Source: Chloroflexota bacterium
GTDB lineage: Bacteria; Chloroflexota; Dormibacteria; Dormibacterales; Dormibacteraceae
Direction of reading: 5' to 3'
DNA length: 44,751 nucleotides
NCBI GenBank assembly: GCA_005880315.1
Contig: VBHB01000083.1
Location: 1 to 44,751 of the forward strand
Under the pieces are notes generated by a model. The model was not told where the DNA came from, did not search any database, and worked only from the letters and a program-made list of their open reading frames with translations. Both the position numbers and the translations under genes were made by a program. Position 1 is the stretch's first letter. Each line of letters begins with the position of its first letter. Positions 34,293 to 41,304 of the stretch are shown one piece after another.

Positions 34293-34757
34293 ATGAGCAA
34301 GCAGAAAACGTGGACGGCGAAAGCCGCGGACTTGAAGGGCGATTGGTTTGTGGTCGATGCCACGGACCAGGTGCTCGGCCGCCTGGCGAGCAGCGTGGCC
34401 AAGATCCTGCGCGGCAAGCACAAGCCCACGTTCACCCCTCACCTGAACACCGGCGACCATGTCGTCGTCATCAACGCCGCCAAGATCAAGGTCAGCGGCG
34501 CCAAGCTCACCGGCAAGGAATACACGCGGTACACCGGATACCCGGGCGGCTTGCGCAAGCGCACGCTGCAGCGCGCGCAGGATCTGGACCCAACGTTCCC
34601 GGTGACCAACGCCGTCCGCGGGATGCTGCAGCGGAACACCCTGGGCGCCGACATGCTGAAGCGACTTCGCGTCTACGCCGGTCCCGACCACGGCCACGTG
34701 GCGCAGAAGCCGAAGGTCGTCACATTCGATTCGAGAGGGGACATCAAGCTTGGCTGA
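34293..34757 (+). CDS. rplM: 50S ribosomal protein L13
   Basis: A 154-residue early-assembly protein. [59 protein letters not shown] and [14 protein letters not shown] are conserved. ATG 34293 follows AAAGAG. Its end overlaps the rpsI start by eight bases. Confidence 0.97.
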   Translation: MSKQKTWTAKAADLKGDWFVVDATDQVLGRLASSVAKILRGKHKPTFTPHLNTGDHVVVINAAKIKVSGAKLTGKEYTRYTGYPGGLRKRTLQRAQDLDPTFPVTNAVRGMLQRNTLGADMLKRLRVYAGPDHGHVAQKPKVVTFDSRGDIKLG

Positions 34758-35142
34758 GATTTTCAACCGCGGCACCGGCCGGCGCAAGAACGCGATCGCT
34801 CGGGTGCGCATCCAGCCCGGTGAGGGCAGGATCACCTTCAACGAGAAGGACCCGTTGGCTTACCTGGGGCGCCGAGTCCTGGAGATGGCGGCCCTGGCGC
34901 CGCTGCGCGTGACCAGCACCCAACGCAAGTTCGACGTCAGCGTGAAGGTGATCGGCGGTGGCAGCAGCGGCCAGGCCGGCGCCATCGCCCATGGCATCGC
35001 GCGGGCGCTCATCAACTACGACCCAGATTTCCGTCCCGCGTTGAAGAAGGCCGGCCTTCTGACGCGCGACGCGAGGATGAAGGAACGAAAGAAATACGGC
35101 CTGAAGAGGGCGCGGAAAGCACCGCAGTACACGAAGCGGTAA
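34750..35142 (+). CDS. rpsI: 30S ribosomal protein S9
   Basis: A 130-residue protein whose C-terminal tail reaches the P-site t[42 protein letters not shown] and the end [17 protein letters not shown], with the invariant terminal Lys-Arg, are present. The start is TTG 34750. Its TAA (35140-35142) overlaps an ATC that looks like the start of the next gene. Confidence 0.97.
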   Translation: MAEIFNRGTGRRKNAIARVRIQPGEGRITFNEKDPLAYLGRRVLEMAALAPLRVTSTQRKFDVSVKVIGGGSSGQAGAIAHGIARALINYDPDFRPALKKAGLLTRDARMKERKKYGLKRARKAPQYTKR

Positions 35143-35909
35143 TCAAGTCCACAGGTCGGAACCTCGAATGGCCCGACTGTCGCAACACCCGCGACCTCGG
35201 CGGCCTGCCAACCCGCGATGGGCTAACGCGCAAAGGCGTCCTGGTGCGGTCCGACAATGTCGCCGCACTTACTTCGGCCGGGCGCCAGGCGATGATCGAC
35301 TACGGCATCACGACGGTGATCGACCTGCGCAGCGAAGCCGAGGTCAAGGGGGCTCCCGGCCCTCCGTTCTCAGCGTTTCAAAGCAAGTCTCCGGTGAGCC
35401 CGGCGATGAGCGACGCCGACGGCAGCCCCTTGCTTCGCCTCCACCTACCGCTCATCGACGACGCTACCGCGCCGATGCTCAACGAGGCGCCGGCCATGCA
35501 GGACCGGTACATCCTGATGCTCGAGCGGCGCCAGCCCGCGATGGGTGCGATCTTCGAGGCGATCGCTTCAGCTGAAGGGCCTGTGCTTTTCCATTGCTTC
35601 GCCGGCAAGGACCGCACCGGCATCGTTGCCGGGCTGATGCTTTCGGTCGCCGGCGTCGAGCCGGAGGCAATCGGCCAGGACTACGCCGAAACCGACGTCC
35701 AGCTCGCGAGCCGCTATGAGGAGTGGCTTGCGACTGCCGCAGCCGAGCGGATGCAAATCATGCGCGACGAGCTGCGTTGCCCACCGGAGTGGATGCTTGG
35801 CACCCTGGACCATCTCAAGAGCAAATGGGGTGGGGTGGAGGGCTACCTAGAGGCCGCGGGCCTCGATCCGTCCGCCATCTCGCGCCTGCAAGGAAAGCTG
35901 ACCAGCTAG
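35142..35909 (+). CDS. Tyrosine-phosphatase-like protein (dual-specificity fold), apparently starting at ATC
   Basis: From ATC 35142 the frame encodes 255 residues. It opens with STGRNLEWPDCRNTRDLGGL, the conserved N-terminal NxRDLGG motif, then GVLVRSDNVAAL, TVIDLRSEAEV, and P-loop HCFAGKDRTGIVAG with catalytic Cys and Arg (C-x5-R). The family dephosphorylates tyrosine or lipid phosphates. No ATG, GTG or TTG precedes the NTRDLGG motif in frame; the first is GTG 35244, which would delete it. ATC at 35142 overlaps the rpsI TAA exactly where neighbours have TAATG. A non-standard start, a start mutation or a sequence error are all possible. Confidence 0.8.
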   Translation: MKSTGRNLEWPDCRNTRDLGGLPTRDGLTRKGVLVRSDNVAALTSAGRQAMIDYGITTVIDLRSEAEVKGAPGPPFSAFQSKSPVSPAMSDADGSPLLRLHLPLIDDATAPMLNEAPAMQDRYILMLERRQPAMGAIFEAIASAEGPVLFHCFAGKDRTGIVAGLMLSVAGVEPEAIGQDYAETDVQLASRYEEWLATAAAERMQIMRDELRCPPEWMLGTLDHLKSKWGGVEGYLEAAGLDPSAISRLQGKLTS

Positions 35910-35912
35910 CTC

Positions 35913-36117
35913 TTCACCTCGCGCCGTTGCAGGGAGGCGGTTCCCAAATTCACCTCCCCGCCATGCGGGGAGGAAGGCCCCGACCGGGGCCAGGTGGGGT
36001 GTGGCCGGAGAAGTTCACCTCGCGCCATGCAGGGAGGCGGTTCCCAAATTCACCTCCCCGCCATGCGGGGAGGAAGGCCCCGGTCGCGCTAGCGACCGCG
36101 GCCAGGTGGGGTGTGGC
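35913..36117 (+). repeat. Tandem direct repeat (unit about 100 bases) carrying palindromic elements E and F
   Basis: Two units, 35913-36005 and 36014-36117, begin TTCACCTCGCGCC and end GGTGGGGTGTGGC. Each holds the double hairpin. In unit 1, CCTCCCCGC (35953-35961) pairs with GCGGGGAGG (35965-35973) and GGCCCC (35976-35981) with GGGGCC (35986-35991). In unit 2, arm 1 is identical; arm 2 is longer, with GGTCGC and GCGACC around GCTA inside GGCC ends. This fills most of the 233-base gap between the phosphatase and DUF559 genes; no gene is seen in it. Confidence 0.9.
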
Positions 36118-36142
36118 AGTAGCAGAGCCTTAACAATCGACA

Positions 36143-37369
36143 TTGGCGCGGTTGCTCCCACGGATGGATGCTGTTCGAATGCACCCGCCCCAGATCACGC
36201 GTGCCCGCGAGCTCCGGAACGACATGACGAAGGTCGAGTGGTTCGTTTGGTCGCGTCTCCGCGGCCGGGAGGTCGGCGGCTACAAGTTCCGGCGGCAGGT
36301 GCCGATCGGTCCGTATTTTGCTGACTTCGCGTGCCGCGCGGCCCGCCTCGTAGTCGAGATTGACGGCGAAGGTCATGACCTCGATCAGGACGATCGCAGG
36401 GACGCCTGGATGCGGGCCCGGGGCTATCGGGTCTTACGGGTAAGTGCGCAAGAGGTCGATGAGTCGATCGACGACGTCATGGATTCGATCTATGACGCCG
36501 TGACCTCCTCCACGCCGACCCCGTCGTCAGTACCGGTACTGAAACTTTGGCGCGAGTACCCTACCCGCGTGCGGCGCAGCCAGGAGGAGCTCGTTTTCGC
36601 CACCTACCTGGCCCCTTGCCTCAGGCCGCTTTACCAGCTCGTCACCGATGCCGTGGCGGAGGAGCTCGGACGCCCGACGCGCCTAGTGAACGGCACGTCG
36701 CTCGATCAGGTGAGGCAGGGAGACGTGCATTTCGCCTTCCTGTGCGGCCTGCCGTACATCCGGCTCCGGCGCGAGGATCCATCGCTCGTCGACGCCATCG
36801 CCGCCCCGGTGGTCAGCGACATCCGGTACGGAGGCCTGCCGATCTACTTCTCAGACGTCATCGTGCCCAGCGACAGCCCGGCCGGCTCCTGGGGCGCCCT
36901 CCGAGGGGCTTCATGGGCCTACAACGAAGCCGACTCGCATTCGGGCTACCTGGTCACGCTGCATCGCCTCGCCGAGATGGCGGAGCCCGCCACGTATTTC
37001 AGCCGCTGGCAAGCGACGGGATTCCACGAGCGGTCGATCGAGATGGTCGCGAGCGGCGCTGTAGGAGCCTCGGCCGTCGACTCCCATGTGCTCGAGATTG
37101 CCCTGCGGCGCCGCCCGGAGAATCGAGACCGGGTCAGGGTCGTGGACCACCTGGGGCCGTCCACAATTCAGCCGCTGGTGGCAACAGGCGCTGCATCGGA
37201 TTCACTCAAGCGTGACGTGCGGCAGATCGTCATCGCCCTCGGCGACCGCCCGCAACATCGGGAGCAACTTCAGCAGTCGCTGGTCGATGGATTCGTGACC
37301 GTAGCCGATGAGTCGTATGCGGATATTCGCCGCATGCTCGCCGCCGCTGAAGCGGCACATTTGTGTTGA
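36143..37369 (+). CDS. DUF559 endonuclease domain fused to PhnD-like substrate-binding domain
   Basis: Up to 408 residues. Residues about 18-115 are a DUF559 domain of the Vsr-like PD-(D/E)XK superfamily: RARELRNDMTKVEWFVWSRL, GYKFRRQVPIGPYFADFACR, and VVEIDGEGH, with Asp61, Glu72 and Asp74 as likely metal ligands. A Thr/Pro/Ser linker (120-131) leads to residues about 145-400, which resemble phosphate/phosphonate-type periplasmic binding proteins: VFATYLAPCLRPLYQLVTDA, GDVHFAFLCGLPYI, GLPIYFSDVIV, AVDSHVLEIALR. No signal peptide precedes the binding domain. Possible starts are TTG 36143, ATG 36164 and ATG 36179, none with a clear ribosome binding site; GTG 36569 could start the second domain alone. 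The fusion looks accidental but is in frame. Confidence 0.75.
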   Translation: MARLLPRMDAVRMHPPQITRARELRNDMTKVEWFVWSRLRGREVGGYKFRRQVPIGPYFADFACRAARLVVEIDGEGHDLDQDDRRDAWMRARGYRVLRVSAQEVDESIDDVMDSIYDAVTSSTPTPSSVPVLKLWREYPTRVRRSQEELVFATYLAPCLRPLYQLVTDAVAEELGRPTRLVNGTSLDQVRQGDVHFAFLCGLPYIRLRREDPSLVDAIAAPVVSDIRYGGLPIYFSDVIVPSDSPAGSWGALRGASWAYNEADSHSGYLVTLHRLAEMAEPATYFSRWQATGFHERSIEMVASGAVGASAVDSHVLEIALRRRPENRDRVRVVDHLGPSTIQPLVATGAASDSLKRDVRQIVIALGDRPQHREQLQQSLVDGFVTVADESYADIRRMLAAAEAAHLC

Positions 37370-37394
37370 CAATCGACCGATAAGCGAGTAGACC
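37366..37394 (+). promoter_or_regulatory. Possible promoter for the Tat-signal protein gene
   Basis: Perfect TTGACA (37366-37371), overlapping the stop of the preceding gene, a 17-base spacer, then TAGACC (37389-37394, three of six). It lies 44 bases before ATG 37438, which itself has AGGAGG at 37425-37430. Confidence 0.45.
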
Positions 37395-37437
37395 GCACGT
37401 CGACGCAAGCCTCGGCTGGGTATCAGGAGGTGGGCCT

Positions 37438-38325
37438 ATGACCATTCATGGTCTCGACGCCGCGCGCTTCATTCAGAAGCCTCACGCGTCATTCGGACAT
37501 CGGCACTTCTGGGAGCGCGCTGTTTCGCGCCGCGCGTTCATCGCAGGCGCATCGGCCGGCATCGGAGGCGCCGCCCTTGCGGCCTCAGGAGTCCCGCTGC
37601 TCGCAGCGGCACGGGGCACGCCGGGAGCTCCAAAACCAGTCCCCGGCACGGCCGATATCGGCGGCGTGCACTTCCATTTCAACTTCTTCGGCAACGGAGA
37701 TGCAGCGACCGTTTTCGACTTCAACGGCGGCATGGCGGCCGCGCACACGATCGGCGCCGGCAAAGGCGAGTTCAGCGACAAGACTTTCGACGTCGACATG
37801 AGGATCATGAAGGGCGAGTACATCGATCTCGCCGGCCGCCACCAGCATGCGGCCTTCGGCTTCATCTGACTCGACGTCTATGAGGGGCAGGCTGCCCCTG
37901 ACTTTTCGAACCAGCTTCACGACTTCGACCCTGGTTTCGGCGCGGCCGGACTGTTCTGGACCGTCCCAATTCCTGACAGCGCCGCGCATGTCGACCCGGG
38001 CGCCGGCAAGGCCAGCTTCCGCATGGAGAACCTGGCGATCACGGACTACGGCGCGATCCCCAACGGGCTGTTCCATTTCAAGCCGCCCACCAGCGGGCGA
38101 GTGAGCTTCGACATCGAGTGGTCGGGCGTGAGCTCGCGCCAGAAGGTGCGCAACGCCGACCCGGCGCAGCGCTACGGCGGCGAGTTCGCGACCACTGGGA
38201 CGCACGCCACCTGGAAGGGCTGGGATTCCACCGGGGCGCTCATCTTCGAGTCGAGCGACGCTGGCCAGACCACCCTTTACGGCCAGGTCGGCCATGAGTT
38301 CAACGGCGCGTTCTTTCCAGGGTAG
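37438..38325 (+). pseudogene. Tat-exported protein of unknown function, interrupted by an in-frame TGA
   Basis: ATG 37438 has AGGAGG seven bases upstream. The first 143 residues include a twin-arginine signal (SRRAFIAGASAGIGGAALAA) and then GGVHFHFNFFGNGDAATVFD and GRHQHAAFGFI. TGA at 37867-37869 stops the frame. The same frame then stays open for 151 codons to TAG 38323-38325 (LDVYEGQAAPDFSNQLHDFD to VGHEFNGAFFPG) with matching composition. The TGA probably replaces TGG (Trp). It may be a recent nonsense mutation, a sequence error, or a leaky stop, since the following base is C. I do not recognise the family; the His-rich N-terminal region hints at metal or cofactor contact, which is speculative. 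A separate start at ATG 38023 is unlikely. Confidence 0.7.
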
Positions 38326-38335
38326 GGAGGGGAGT

Positions 38336-38361
38336 GGGTGGGGGCTGTCGAGCCCCCACCC
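38336..38361. terminator. Bidirectional hairpin between convergent genes
   Basis: An 11-base-pair perfect stem, GGGTGGGGGCT (38336-38346) with AGCCCCCACCC (38351-38361), loop GTCG, lies between the Tat-protein gene and the convergent metallophosphoesterase gene. There is no long T-run on either side, but its place and strength fit a shared terminator. Confidence 0.6.
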
Positions 38362-38379
38362 TGCGCGCGTCTTCGCGGG

Positions 38380-39114
38380 CTAAGGTCCGCCCGCTTTGGT
38401 GAGAAACGCCATGGCATCTTCTATGGTCGGCACCGTCAGCACGTTCTCGCGCGCGAACTCGTTGGCTTCGAGCCATGCGCTCTTTCGAATCCGGTCGGCC
38501 GCCGCGGGCCGGTCATAGTCCGTGCGCCGGAACTCGATCTCCGGACCAAGCACTGCCCAGAACGCACCCGGCTCCCCGTACGGCATCCCCACGCTGCCCG
38601 GATTGATCACCCGCACGCGGCCTACCTTTCGGTCGAACGGCATATGCGTGTGGCCGCACACGACGACGGCCGCATCGACTCCGGCAAGAAACTCGCCCAG
38701 CCGCTCTTCGGGTGTGCGAGCGGTCATGATCTCCTCGTCGCTGCGTGGCGAGCCGTGACAGAAGAGGACGCGGCCGAGCCCGTCCACGTCGATCGCGATC
38801 GTTTCCGCGAACGACGCGAGAAAGTCGCGATCCTCCCGGGTCAGCTGTGACGAGCACCAGTCGAAGCCCGGTCCTTTCAGTCGAGGCATCTGGCTGCCGT
38901 CGAAGCCCGCCACCAGGGCGCGGTCGGCGTTGCCACGCACGAAGCGTGCGTCCGCCAGTCCGCGCAGCACCTGCAAAGTTTCCACCGGCAGCGGTCCGGA
39001 GGCGACATCCCCGCAGCTGATGATGCGGTCGACCCTCTCCCGCGACACGTCGGAGAGCACGGCCTCTAGAGCCGGAAGGTTGCCATGGATGTCGGAGATG
39101 ACCGCGACCCGCAT
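38380..39114 (-). CDS. Metallophosphoesterase, YfcE/MJ0936-like
   Basis: A 244-residue calcineurin-like phosphodiesterase. Metal motifs appear in order: Asp and His in VISDIHGNLPAL near residue 8, GD in SCGDVASG near 34, GNAD near 60, CHGSPRS, and CGHTHMPF near residue 155, followed by VINPGSVGMPYGEPGAFWAV. This is the compact family hydrolysing phosphodiesters such as cyclic nucleotides or unknown substrates. ATG 39114 starts it, divergent from the oxidoreductase gene by 59 bases. The final 40 residues are helical and less conserved. Substrate cannot be inferred. Confidence 0.88.
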   Translation of the reverse strand: MRVAVISDIHGNLPALEAVLSDVSRERVDRIISCGDVASGPLPVETLQVLRGLADARFVRGNADRALVAGFDGSQMPRLKGPGFDWCSSQLTREDRDFLASFAETIAIDVDGLGRVLFCHGSPRSDEEIMTARTPEERLGEFLAGVDAAVVVCGHTHMPFDRKVGRVRVINPGSVGMPYGEPGAFWAVLGPEIEFRRTDYDRPAAADRIRKSAWLEANEFARENVLTVPTIEDAMAFLTKAGGP

Positions 39115-39173
39115 GCCCGTCTACAGCGTACCCGCCGAGCACCGCACGCCCGGAACGCGTCACGATTACGAAT

Positions 39174-40001
39174 GTGAAGTTCGGCCTGGCCATCTTTCCG
39201 ACCGAGTACGCGATCTCGATGACCGAGCTGGCGCCGGCCGTCGAGCAGGCGGGTTTCGAGTCGCTGTGGGTGGCCGAGCATTCGCATATTCCAACCAGCC
39301 GTCAGACGCCCTGGCCCGCGGGCGGCGAGCTGCCCAAGCAGTACTGGCACACGATGGATCCGTTCGTCGCGCTCACGGCTGCCGCGCTCGCCTCGAGGAC
39401 CCTCAAGGTCGCCACCGGCATCTGCCTGCTCGTCCAGCGCGACCCCATCCACACCGCCAAGCAGGTCGCCAGCGTCGACGTCGTCTCCAACGGCCGCTTC
39501 CTCTTCGGCATCGGCGGCGGCTGGAACAAGGAGGAGATGGCCGACCACGGCACCGACTTCCACACCCGTTGGAAGCTGTTGCGCGAGCGGGTCGAGGCCA
39601 TGAAGTCGATCTGGACGCAGGACGTTTCGGAATATCACGGCGACCTGGTGAGCTTCGGCCCCATGTGGTGCTGGCCCAAGCCGGTCCAGAAGCCGCACCC
39701 GCCGGTCATCCTCGGCGGCAGCGGCCCCAACATCCTGAAGCGGGTCGTCGCCTACGGCGACGGCTGGATGCCGAACCGGGGCGATGTTCTCGGCCGTCTC
39801 GGCGAGCTGCGGGAGCTGGCCAAAGAGGCAGGCCGGGGCGAGATCCCGGTCACCGTCTATCCGAAAGCCACGGCGCAGGACATCGATGAGATGCAGCGCG
39901 CCGGCATCGACCGGTGCATCTGGTACCTACCAGCGGACGGTCGTGATCAGGCTTTGGCCAGGCTCGAAGAGCTGGAAAAGCTCACGCGCCCCTATCGCTA
40001 A
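39174..40001 (+). CDS. LLM-class F420-dependent-like oxidoreductase
   Basis: A 275-residue luciferase-like monooxygenase-fold (TIM barrel) enzyme. MKFGLAIFPTEYAISMTELA, then ESLWVAEHSHIP, TGICLLVQRDPIHTAKQVAS, LFGIGGGWNKEEM and PVILGGSGPNILKRVVAYGD are typical of the actinobacterial-type subfamily that uses coenzyme F420, though FMN use cannot be excluded. The start is GTG 39174; the preceding ATG runs into TGA. A palindromic element follows three bases after its stop. Substrate unknown. Confidence 0.87.
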   Translation: MKFGLAIFPTEYAISMTELAPAVEQAGFESLWVAEHSHIPTSRQTPWPAGGELPKQYWHTMDPFVALTAAALASRTLKVATGICLLVQRDPIHTAKQVASVDVVSNGRFLFGIGGGWNKEEMADHGTDFHTRWKLLRERVEAMKSIWTQDVSEYHGDLVSFGPMWCWPKPVQKPHPPVILGGSGPNILKRVVAYGDGWMPNRGDVLGRLGELRELAKEAGRGEIPVTVYPKATAQDIDEMQRAGIDRCIWYLPADGRDQALARLEELEKLTRPYR

Positions 40002-40003
40002 GC

Positions 40004-40057
40004 CCTCCCCACGCAGTGGGGAGGTCGGCGCGCGAAGCGCGCCGGGTGGGGGTGATT
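40004..40057 (+). repeat. Palindromic double-hairpin element, copy G, between convergent genes
   Basis: Hairpin 1: CCTCCCCAC (40004-40012) with GTGGGGAGG (40016-40024), loop GCA. Hairpin 2: GGCGCGC (40027-40033) with GCGCGCC (40037-40043), loop GAA. Tail GGGTGGGGGTGATT. It is the cleanest copy and lies between the LLM oxidoreductase stop and the stop of the minus-strand nuclease-like gene, where it could also end both transcripts. Confidence 0.9.
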
Positions 40058-40059
40058 GA

Positions 40060-41037
40060 CTAACCGGCAACCGCAGTGAGCAATGCCTCAACCGTGCGTC
40101 CAAGCGTGGCGATCGGACTTCGGTAGCGGTCGAGCCGCCGGTGGTGGGCGCTGCCCGGCTGCAGCTCCAACACGAGCCACTCACCCTCGACGCGCGCGAG
40201 CGCGGAGATGTCCAGGCTTGGAATGAGCAAGCAATCTTCGCCGAAGCGCATCGCACCGCGATCCCAGCTCAGGACGCATACATATGTAGTGGGCCGAGCA
40301 CGAAAGCTGGACCGCCTCACGTAGACCCGATTCTCGACATCGGCGCGCTCCCACCCCGAGGTCTTGACCTGCAGGCCGATGAATCCACGAGTGCCCACAT
40401 GGCGCGCCAGGACTTCGACGGTCTCGAGATCCGGAAAAGGTCGAAAGAGGTTCAGCGACGAGGACTCGGCCAGGCGCCGGATCACCTCGGACTCGCCCAG
40501 GAACCCCTCGAGGCCTCGGTCGACCTGAAGCACCTCGTCTTTTGGCGGCGCCAGCGCTGCAGCGCCTCCGAAGCGCTCTGCCAGTCCCTCGCGAGGCACC
40601 AGGTATGGAGCCCACCGCGATCTGCCCCCGGCATGTAGCTGGAATGCCGCGGTCAGGTACTCGCGACCTTCCACGACGTCGTGCGCCGCCAGCTCGCGAA
40701 ACTTTGCTTCGGGAACGACAAGGATCATCGCACCCAGCTGCTCGCCGTCTACGAGCACGCAGACCATGAGTGTTTGGTCGTCGTGAATGCTGCTCGCGGT
40801 CACGGTGATGTGAACCTGTCCTGCGGGAGTGAGCGACGTCCGTCCTTTGACCTGGACCGGTAGGTAGTCGCCGTCACTCAAACGATGCACGACACCGTCG
40901 ATGCCCATGTCCCTGAGCGGCAGAAACACATGCAGCCCGCCGATCGATTGGCGCACCAGCTCTGCCCAAACCTTGAACTCCGCCACCTGGCCTGCGGCGA
41001 GGGTCTGCCCATGGTGCCATGCCGCATCGGTCTTCAA
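40060..41037 (-). CDS. Protein with two PD-(D/E)XK-like motifs, function unknown
   Basis: A 325-residue protein. Residues 12-66 carry LRDMGIDGVVHRLSDGDYLP followed by VQVKGR: Asp47 and the Gln-x-Lys at 62-64 fit a PD-(D/E)XK nuclease core as in DUF4365-like proteins. A second set lies at 181-230: ESEVIRRLAESSSLNLFRPF, Asp203, Glu208, then GLQVKTSGWE with Gln223-x-Lys225. Two tandem restriction-endonuclease-like domains are therefore likely, one possibly inactive. The start is TTG 41037, without a clear ribosome binding site, so the N-terminus is uncertain. It is divergent from a small DNA-binding-type gene. Nuclease activity and any defence role are inference. Confidence 0.6.
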   Translation of the reverse strand: MKTDAAWHHGQTLAAGQVAEFKVWAELVRQSIGGLHVFLPLRDMGIDGVVHRLSDGDYLPVQVKGRTSLTPAGQVHITVTASSIHDDQTLMVCVLVDGEQLGAMILVVPEAKFRELAAHDVVEGREYLTAAFQLHAGGRSRWAPYLVPREGLAERFGGAAALAPPKDEVLQVDRGLEGFLGESEVIRRLAESSSLNLFRPFPDLETVEVLARHVGTRGFIGLQVKTSGWERADVENRVYVRRSSFRARPTTYVCVLSWDRGAMRFGEDCLLIPSLDISALARVEGEWLVLELQPGSAHHRRLDRYRSPIATLGRTVEALLTAVAG

Positions 41038-41043
41038 CGCGCC

Positions 41044-41115
41044 GAATTGTCGGTGTTAACAGGCTGGGTTGGCGTGCGAGATGACGGCCCGGAGAATTGT
41101 CGCCGACCTGTCAAC
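41044..41115. promoter_or_regulatory. Possible operator region between nuclease-like and ribbon-helix-helix genes
   Basis: The divergent gap contains direct repeats GAATTGTCG at 41044-41052 and 41094-41102, 50 bases apart. It also contains the palindrome TGTTAACA (41054-41061), and a near-inverted pair GTTAACAGG (41055-41063) and CCTGTCAAC (41107-41115, eight of nine). Such repeats would suit a dimeric regulator such as the small ribbon-helix-helix protein next door. No convincing -10 and -35 pair was found. Confidence 0.4.
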
Positions 41116-41136
41116 TACTACTCCAGGAGGATTGCG

Positions 41137-41304
41137 GTGAACGCAAAAGCGCCGGTCGTCAAGCAGCTCTACAGGCTCAGCATCGAGCCCCGCGTCGTCG
41201 AACAGCTCGCCAAGCTCGCGGAGCGCCTGCGCGAGCCACGCAGCCGGCTCGCGACCAGGCTTTTTACGGAGGCCGTCATGGGCGCGAAGCTGCCGAGGCG
41301 CTGA
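41137..41304 (+). CDS. Small ribbon-helix-helix-like protein
   Basis: A 55-residue protein. LYRLSIEPRVVEQLAKLAER followed by REPRSRLATRLFTEAV has the beta-strand, helix, turn, helix pattern of CopG/Arc-type DNA-binding proteins, often antitoxins or autorepressors. GTG 41137 has AGGAGG (41125-41130) six bases upstream, a strong site. The frame is open further upstream but only this start is well placed. Its TGA abuts the stop of the convergent acyl-CoA synthetase gene. No small toxin gene follows; its divergent neighbour is the nuclease-like gene. Confidence 0.65.
   Translation: MNAKAPVVKQLYRLSIEPRVVEQLAKLAERLREPRSRLATRLFTEAVMGAKLPRR

Noticed and set aside
35913-36117. CRISPR-like repeats
   Set aside because: There are only two units of about 100 bases with internal hairpins, no spacers and no cas genes.
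36001-36324. A separate 107-residue protein starting in the second repeat unit
   Set aside because: It is in another frame from the DUF559 domain and mostly translates the repeat and the overlapping gene; no ribosome binding site or motif.
37867-37898. Selenocysteine at the in-frame TGA, since a hairpin with a GG-starting loop lies about 21 bases downstream
   Set aside because: The encoded protein shows no cysteine or redox motif, the stem is only six base pairs, no selenocysteine genes are in view, and a Trp-to-stop change explains it better.
37438-38325. Genome-wide reading of TGA as an amino acid
   Set aside because: TGA is clearly the real stop for many genes here, including overlaps such as GTGA and ATGA at conserved protein ends.
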